IMG/VR virus record: IMGVR_UViG_3300009103_002207
Location: 1 to 27,564 of that record
Source: a virus
Strand: one strand, 5' to 3'
DNA length: 27,564 nucleotides
Made by a program: the position numbers and the translations under genes. Under the pieces are notes generated by a model that ran no database searches, was not told where the DNA came from, and saw only the letters and a list, made by a program, of their open reading frames with translations. Positions 23,222 through 27,564 of the stretch are shown in pieces (the first letter of the stretch is position 1; every line of letters begins with the position of its first letter).

Positions 23222-23560
23222 TTGCAGAAACTGAATACTAAATTTATTATTAATAAGCTTGTCATCCGCGATCCTGCAAAAGTTGGTGCCTTTTGGGCTA
23301 AGCAAACCAAATTTGCCAGACAGCTATTAACCAAGTATCCTGATCCTGAATTCTGGATCAAGATAACCTTCCCCCAGAAATATGAAGACCTGCTTTATTT
23401 AATGGGGCCCTATGGAGATAAATTAATAAAATCTCTTCAAAAGAACTTTTATTATAAAAACCCTGAACGATCCATAGAATATAGTAGAGGACCAGGACCT
23501 CGCGGGAGAAAAAAACAACTCCTTAACCCTCATAAAAAAATAATAGATTTCGATAAATGA
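23222..23560 (+). CDS. Unknown small basic phage protein after tmRNA
   Basis: The protein has about 112 residues if started at TTG 23222, the first plausible codon after the tmRNA. In-frame ATGs at 23156 and 23162 lie within the tmRNA 3' domain, so the start is uncertain and no Shine-Dalgarno is evident. The sequence is basic and helical (AFWAKQTKFARQLLTKYPDPEFWIKITF), with a motif-like LLYLMGPYGDKLIKSLQKNFYY and a basic Gly/Arg stretch (RGPGPRGRKKQLLNPHKK) suited to nucleic acid binding. I do not recognise the family. It overlaps the RecA-like gene by 4 bases (ATGA), so it probably shares its transcript and perhaps its recombination role. Confidence 0.55.
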   Translation: MQKLNTKFIINKLVIRDPAKVGAFWAKQTKFARQLLTKYPDPEFWIKITFPQKYEDLLYLMGPYGDKLIKSLQKNFYYKNPERSIEYSRGPGPRGRKKQLLNPHKKIIDFDK

Positions 23561-24666
23561 CCACTGCCAACAAAATTCTAAACTCCTTCCTTAAGGAGAA
23601 TAAAGAACATCACTATAACTTTGAAGAAGCAATTGACTACAAGGTTTCAAGTGGAAGCCTAAAGATGGACTTTGAACTAGGGGGCGGCCTCGGCCCAGGC
23701 TTGCATAGGTTTATTGGGGTTAATGAAGGGGGAAAGACTAGTGAATCCCTAGAGGTTATGAAAAATTTCTTGAAGATGCCTAAGTCGCGTGGGTTTTTAG
23801 TGAAAGCCGAAGGGCGTTTACCTCTCGAAATGAGAGAGCGCTCGGGGGTGAATTTCGTTGGAGAAGAGGGTGAATGGAAAGATGGTAATTGTTTTGTTTT
23901 TGAGAGCAATATTTATGAAACTGTTGTAGATGCAATGCGAACTCTCGTTATGGAAAACGAAGGGGGGTTAAGATTTTGTTTTATTATTGACTCTTTGGAT
24001 GGACTTATAACTAAATCAGATCTCAGTAAAAACTTCGAAGACTCTCATAAAGTAGCGGGAGGAGCGCTTTTAGGCGCCAAATTCATGCAAAAAATGAGCA
24101 TTGCATTAGCGAAGCGAGGCCATATGGCTATTTTTATTTCTCAAGTTCGAGCTGACATTAAATTAGACCCTTACACTAAGGCTCCCGTTCGTCAAACGAC
24201 TGCGACGGGGGGTAATGCCCTTTTACACTTTGCTAATTTTATCCTTCAGTTTGAACCTCGATTTAAGAAAGATCTTCTTATTCCCAACCTTACCCAACCC
24301 ATCGACCCTGAAAAAAATCCCATCCTTGGTCATAATGTAAAGGTAACCGTAAAGAAATCTCCCAACGAAAAGACTAATTATACTTTCGAATACCCCGTGA
24401 GGTACGGGCGAACAGGGGGTACCTCTATTTGGGTGGAGCGAGAACTGATAGATATGCTTTATTTGTGGGACTTTATTCAAAAACGGGGGGCATGGATTTC
24501 TTTTGATGCAGACTTTGTAGAGCTTCTAAAGAAAAATAAATTCGAATGTCCTGAGAAAATACAAGGAGAAAATAAACTTAATACCTTTCTTGAAGAGAAT
24601 GGGGAACTCAGGTCCTTTTTGATAGATTATTTTAAAAAAATGGTTTGCACAAAGAATGAAGATTAA
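23557..24666 (+). CDS. RecA/UvsX-like recombinase
   Basis: The 369-residue RecA-fold ATPase pairs homologous DNA and supports recombination-dependent replication. The Walker A motif is GVNEGGKTS (54-62, K60), a variant of the RecA GPESSGKT. LVKAEGRLPLEM holds the catalytic Glu region. Walker B is FCFIIDSLDGL (D145). AIFISQVRADI is the strand before loop L2, and ATGGNALLHFANFILQF matches the L2 and monomer-interface part of RecA and phage UvsX. An N-terminal helix (ANKILNSFLKENKE) precedes the core as in other RecA proteins. SSB and DnaB-type helicase genes nearby point to a shared replisome. It overlaps UDP-galactopyranose mutase by 11 bases. Confidence 0.85.
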   Translation: MTTANKILNSFLKENKEHHYNFEEAIDYKVSSGSLKMDFELGGGLGPGLHRFIGVNEGGKTSESLEVMKNFLKMPKSRGFLVKAEGRLPLEMRERSGVNFVGEEGEWKDGNCFVFESNIYETVVDAMRTLVMENEGGLRFCFIIDSLDGLITKSDLSKNFEDSHKVAGGALLGAKFMQKMSIALAKRGHMAIFISQVRADIKLDPYTKAPVRQTTATGGNALLHFANFILQFEPRFKKDLLIPNLTQPIDPEKNPILGHNVKVTVKKSPNEKTNYTFEYPVRYGRTGGTSIWVERELIDMLYLWDFIQKRGAWISFDADFVELLKKNKFECPEKIQGENKLNTFLEENGELRSFLIDYFKKMVCTKNED

Positions 24667-25645
24667 CATCGTAGGCTGTGGGCTGTCTGGGATTACTTCT
24701 GCCATTGTTTTAAAAAGCCTAGGTCATCAGGTAGAAATATTTGAAAAACGTAACCATATTGGGGGGAATTGTTATGATACTAGTGTTAATAATGTAAGGA
24801 CTCATGTCTATGGACCCCATTTTTTTCACACTAACAACGAGGGGGTTTGGAGCTTTTTAAACCGCTATACTAAATTCAATGACCTTAAAAACAGACCATG
24901 GGCTGATACAGAAAAGTATGGGCTTATTCCAATACCCTACAGTCAAAAAACAATTAGTCATATCGGCAAAGAATTAACGCCCGACGAAATTATTAAAACA
25001 ATTTTTGTTGATTATTCAGAAAAACAATGGAATTTACCGTGGGAGGATATACCCTCATCCATTACAGGGCGTATCCCTGCGGTCAGCGAAGCCACTGATC
25101 CTACCTGGTATGAAGGTGAAAAGTACCAAGGAATTCCCTCTGAAGGCTATACGGTGATGATGCAGAATATGCTTGATGGCATTAAGGTACATACGGGAGT
25201 AAAAAATAACGCCTGGAAAAAATACAAATGTGATAAACTCATTTATACAGGAAAAGTAGATACCTTCTTTAACTCTCAATGGGGGGAGCTTCCCTATCGA
25301 TCCCTACGCTTTGAACATCATACTTCTACCAAACGGCTCCCCCATCATCTTATTAATCAATGTAATAAAAAACCTTATACCAGAATTTATGATCATGGTT
25401 ATTTCTCAGAAGAAACGGTGACCGAAACTATTATTACCAAAGAATACCCCCAAGATTACAATAAGAAAAATATCCCCTATTACCCCATTCCCTTTGGTTA
25501 TGGCCAGAAAATATATCAAAATTATAAAATTGCAAGCGCCAGCCAAGCTAATACTATATTTTTAGGAAGACTGGCGACTTATAAATATTTAGACATGTGG
25601 ATGGCTATCGCCCAAGTTTTTAAAAAACTAAATTATGAAGTTTAA
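24656..25645 (+). CDS. glf: UDP-galactopyranose mutase
   Basis: This 329-residue flavoenzyme interconverts UDP-galactopyranose and UDP-galactofuranose, the donor for galactofuranose in bacterial surface glycans. The FAD loop GCGLSG (7-12) follows strand INIV, and EIFEKRNHIGGNCYD (27-41) is the classic second part. YGPHFFHTNNEGVWSFLNRY is the substrate-site signature. GLIPIPYSQKT, YSEKQWNLPWEDIPSS and PYRSLRFEHH are family markers. ITKEYPQD and FLGRLATYKYLDMWMAI, with the late Arg and Tyr residues, complete the site. It is somewhat shorter than bacterial Glf (about 370-390). It sits among recombination genes, away from the main glycan blocks. Confidence 0.92.
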   Translation: MKINIVGCGLSGITSAIVLKSLGHQVEIFEKRNHIGGNCYDTSVNNVRTHVYGPHFFHTNNEGVWSFLNRYTKFNDLKNRPWADTEKYGLIPIPYSQKTISHIGKELTPDEIIKTIFVDYSEKQWNLPWEDIPSSITGRIPAVSEATDPTWYEGEKYQGIPSEGYTVMMQNMLDGIKVHTGVKNNAWKKYKCDKLIYTGKVDTFFNSQWGELPYRSLRFEHHTSTKRLPHHLINQCNKKPYTRIYDHGYFSEETVTETIITKEYPQDYNKKNIPYYPIPFGYGQKIYQNYKIASASQANTIFLGRLATYKYLDMWMAIAQVFKKLNYEV

Positions 25646-26045
25646 AACCCTAATTGGATCTCTAAAAAACGTTCGCAAACCCAAACATTATCTCATAGAT
25701 TGGGACCAAAAAAGTAAAAGCAAAATACAATTTAATACCAAGCAATTTCTTCGATCCTACTGGAAAAACCATGTGGTATTTGAAGAGTTCCCCATGGTTG
25801 GAACAAAGCTTAGTTTCGATTTTTATAATGCCAACAAAAGAATAGTGGTAGAGGTTCAAGGTCAACAACATACAAAATACGTTCCCTACTTTCACGGCAA
25901 GTCTAAGTCAGGTTACATTGACCAGCTGCGACGAGACAATGATAAAATTAAGTTTTGTGAGATTAATAACCTCAAATTTGTAGAAATCTTTTCAGAAGAG
26001 GAGCTCTCACTTGAAACATTTGAAAAGTATGATATATTTCTATAA
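25635..26045 (+). CDS. PD-(D/E)XK-like endonuclease (DUF559-like)
   Basis: This 136-residue protein has the core of the PD-(D/E)XK nuclease fold. FEEFPMVGTKLSFDFYNANKRIVVEVQGQQH (49-79) contains D62 and E73, with Gln75 where Lys is usual (ExQ, as in DUF559 and Vsr-like proteins with IEVDGxxH). DQLRRDNDKIKFCEINNLKFVEI follows, with the (Q)xxxDxxKxxxCExNxL helix typical of these. It may cut or trim DNA in recombination or replication. The N-terminal part is basic. It overlaps the mutase gene by 11 bases. Confidence 0.68.
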   Translation: MKFKTLIGSLKNVRKPKHYLIDWDQKSKSKIQFNTKQFLRSYWKNHVVFEEFPMVGTKLSFDFYNANKRIVVEVQGQQHTKYVPYFHGKSKSGYIDQLRRDNDKIKFCEINNLKFVEIFSEEELSLETFEKYDIFL

Positions 26046-26071
26046 TGGAACATTTAAGGTGTATATAGAGT

Positions 26072-26338
26072 ATGGATGATTTGAATTTAAATAAAGACGA
26101 GCTACCCAAGTTTAAGTTACCCCAAGGACTTTTGGAGCAGCTTTTTGAATTCTCGGGTTCAAATGATGGAAATCGTGGTTATATGCTAGTTTTTATCAAC
26201 CAAGAAGGGGCTCCCATGGTTTATTCCAAAGCTTCGAGTCAAATCATTGAAATGGGATTGCGCAAAGCAGCGGAAAAGTTTTTGCTAGACTCTGAAGAAG
26301 CGGAAACTAATTTTGATTTTGGGTCAGACGAGCAATAA
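26072..26338 (+). CDS. Small unknown phage protein
   Basis: This 88-residue acidic protein has an N-terminal Lys/Asp/Glu segment, then LPQGLLEQLFEFSG, a beta hairpin (YMLVFINQEGAPMVYSKA), a helix (SQIIEMGLRKAAEKFLLD) and an acidic disordered end (SEEAETNFDFGSDEQ). I see no catalytic motif or family match. It lies between the nuclease-like gene and the structured leader of the helicase gene and is probably co-transcribed. Confidence 0.6.
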   Translation: MDDLNLNKDELPKFKLPQGLLEQLFEFSGSNDGNRGYMLVFINQEGAPMVYSKASSQIIEMGLRKAAEKFLLDSEEAETNFDFGSDEQ

Positions 26339-26448
26339 TTGGGTAGGAGAACCTCTCGCAGCGCAAGCTTTTGAGAGCAATCCTAATCCTTGAACAATCT
26401 AAAAAGAAAAGTGGAATTCTCCCGACAACGGACTAAGATGCCCCCGTT
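26339..26448 (+). ncRNA. Structured leader before the helicase gene
   Basis: This 110-base non-coding segment shows nested pairing. GGGTAGGA (26341-26348) pairs with TCCTA and ATCC (26381-26389, one bulged A), enclosing a CTCTC/GAGAG stem whose tip is a GNRA-type GCAA loop closed by GC pairs. Downstream, AACGG and CCGTT near the ATG form a second hairpin, and TTCTCC (26417-26422) could instead pair with GGAGAA (26346-26351). Mutually exclusive pairing next to the start codon fits translation control, but no known riboswitch or ribozyme class matches. Confidence 0.5.
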
Positions 26449-27564
26449 ATGTTATATTCAAAAGACCTAGAGCAACACTTACTAGCAGGCCTTATCAAGT
26501 ATCCTGAAAAGTATTTTGATATTTGCGCCTTCATAGATAAGACTGATTTTTTTACTGATCGAGGTAGTTTCGTCAATCAAACTATTTTTATTTATCTTAG
26601 GGATGCGGCAGAAAACAACGAACCGATTGATTCAGTTATTTTGGCCGAACGATTAAAGAGTAATCAAATTACTTTTAGAGATAATCTTGACGTGGGAGAA
26701 TACCTACAATCTTTGGAGCGGATGCAGATTTCCAAAGACAGTATTCATCAAACCGCCATTGATCTTAAACGCCTTACGGTAAAACGAAGCTTACAACAGA
26801 CGGGAGCCAACATAGCCAAGGCTATGGATTCTATTGATTCCAATCAAACCATCGAGCAAATAATTACTCATGCAGATAAAATTTATAATGACAAAATAGA
26901 TTTATATACCACCGAACGCGATGAGCCCGAAAATTTATATGAGCGTGTAGAATATGAATTGGAAAAACGCGCTCAAAATGTAGGTATAGAGCAGGGATTC
27001 AAAGGCCCTCACGATAAACTACACTCTCTTTATGGATCTCTGTTGCGCCCAGGGAACATTACTACCATAGTAGCGCGGTCAGGAGTAGGCAAAACTTCTT
27101 TTTGTTTAGATTTTGCCACTAAAGTCTCTATGGTTTATGACAATACTCCCGTCTTACACTTTGACAATGGGGAAATGAGTCAAAGCGAACTTATTTTGCG
27201 CTTATGTTCTTCTATGTCTGGCATTCCTCTTTATTTGCTTGAAAGTGGTAGTTGGAAGGTTACAGGATATCGCGAGAAAGTGGATGGTCGTACCGTGGCA
27301 GAATACTCTCCCGCTGAGGTTCGTGATAAAGTTGCGGCTGTTTACAAGAAAATCCAAGGAGGCCGTTTTTATTACTATAATGTAGCGGGAATGACTGTTG
27401 AAGAGATGGTTAACAGTGCTAAGCGATTTTATTATTCCCACGTGGGCCGTGGGAACCCCATGATTTTTAGTTTTGATTACATAAAAAACACTTACGAACA
27501 AACTCAGGGTCGAAGTTCTTGGGAAATGGTCGGGCGCATGGTTGATGTTTTTAAACGTTTTATT
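26449..27564 (+). CDS. dnaB: DnaB-type replicative helicase, C-terminus off the window
   Basis: The reading opens at ATG 26449 and stays open to the last base (372 codons seen), so the C-terminal part is missing. The N-terminal domain (about 1-150) begins LYSKDLEQHLLAGLIKYPE and is helical, as in DnaB, where it forms the collar and binds primase. The RecA-fold motor has Walker A ARSGVGKTS (209-217, K215) and FDNGEMSQSEL with the catalytic-type Glu242 (the SLEMS position of DnaB). Walker B is MIFSFDYIK (D343), and a helix-rich insert lies around 265-320. The enzyme unwinds DNA ahead of the phage fork and would work with SSB and the RecA-like protein. Its leader is structured. Confidence 0.9.
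   Translation, partial: MLYSKDLEQHLLAGLIKYPEKYFDICAFIDKTDFFTDRGSFVNQTIFIYLRDAAENNEPIDSVILAERLKSNQITFRDNLDVGEYLQSLERMQISKDSIHQTAIDLKRLTVKRSLQQTGANIAKAMDSIDSNQTIEQIITHADKIYNDKIDLYTTERDEPENLYERVEYELEKRAQNVGIEQGFKGPHDKLHSLYGSLLRPGNITTIVARSGVGKTSFCLDFATKVSMVYDNTPVLHFDNGEMSQSELILRLCSSMSGIPLYLLESGSWKVTGYREKVDGRTVAEYSPAEVRDKVAAVYKKIQGGRFYYYNVAGMTVEEMVNSAKRFYYSHVGRGNPMIFSFDYIKNTYEQTQGRSSWEMVGRMVDVFKRFI

Noticed and set aside
26339-26448. Glutamine riboswitch / downstream-peptide motif, common in marine phages
   Set aside because: The conserved GUUCA and GGAACG-type blocks are not present, so the class does not fit.
1-27564. CRISPR array, insertion sequence or tRNA genes
   Set aside because: I saw no spaced repeat array, no transposase, and no cloverleaf other than the tmRNA ends. 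A covariance-model scan could still find a weak tRNA.

Overview
The window looks like part of the genome of a tailed double-stranded DNA phage, probably marine and from an uncultured lineage. The evidence is tight gene packing with many 1-, 4- and 8-23-base overlaps, a mix of nucleotide-metabolism and replication genes (dNMP kinase, ribonucleotide reductase small subunit, dCMP deaminase, SSB, RecA/UvsX-like recombinase, DnaB-type helicase), a sigma-like factor, small proteins of kinds found in T4-like marine phages, a phage-borne tmRNA, and an unusually large set of glycan genes. No tail or capsid gene is certain, so morphology and host cannot be fixed. The tmRNA is one-piece, unlike the two-piece tmRNAs of alphaproteobacteria and marine picocyanobacteria.

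Layout. Positions 1-5143 (minus strand) hold a run of seven genes: a small unknown protein, a GT-B glycosyltransferase, an unknown protein that may be GT-A-like, two GT2 enzymes, a GT4 enzyme, and a DUF3431-type protein cut by the window edge. Positions 5144-5410 are a divergent control region with three GAAAATAT repeats spaced exactly 21 bp apart, a short tandem repeat and a hairpin with a T-run on the minus strand. Positions 5411-7304 (plus) carry a small conserved protein, a dNMP kinase, a sigma-like factor and SSB. Positions 7356-9473 carry a GT-B glycosyltransferase and small phage proteins. Positions 9480-17119 form a second glycan block: an unknown protein, a GT-A glycosyltransferase, a sulfotransferase-like protein, a GT8-like transferase, a clear sulfotransferase, a GT90/CAP10-like transferase, a methyltransferase, a NodZ-like fucosyltransferase-type protein and GDP-mannose 3,5-epimerase. 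An unknown gene (17123-17878) then meets, tail to tail, a lone minus-strand gene (17882-19201) with a GDPHI motif at its C-terminus. Positions 19291-20744 hold the RNR small subunit and dCMP deaminase behind a good sigma70-type promoter. Positions 20785-22793 hold small proteins, a coiled-coil membrane protein and an overlapping lipoprotein. The tmRNA lies at 22810-23210, followed by an unknown protein, the RecA-like protein, UDP-galactopyranose mutase, a PD-(D/E)XK-like nuclease, a small unknown protein, a structured leader and the DnaB-type helicase, which runs off the right edge.

How it fits together. The nucleotide and replication genes supply dNTPs and copy the genome. The glycan genes (about 14) include routes to two unusual galactose donors, GDP-L-galactose (epimerase) and UDP-galactofuranose (mutase), plus sulfotransferases and a methyltransferase. 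Together they suggest that the phage builds or remodels a sulfated, galactose-rich surface glycan, on the virion or on the infected cell. The most unusual single items are the tmRNA, whose best tag reading is about 31 residues, basic and ends in LALAA, and the RNR small subunit, which has Glu at the first metal ligand and Ile at the radical-tyrosine position (class Ic-like).
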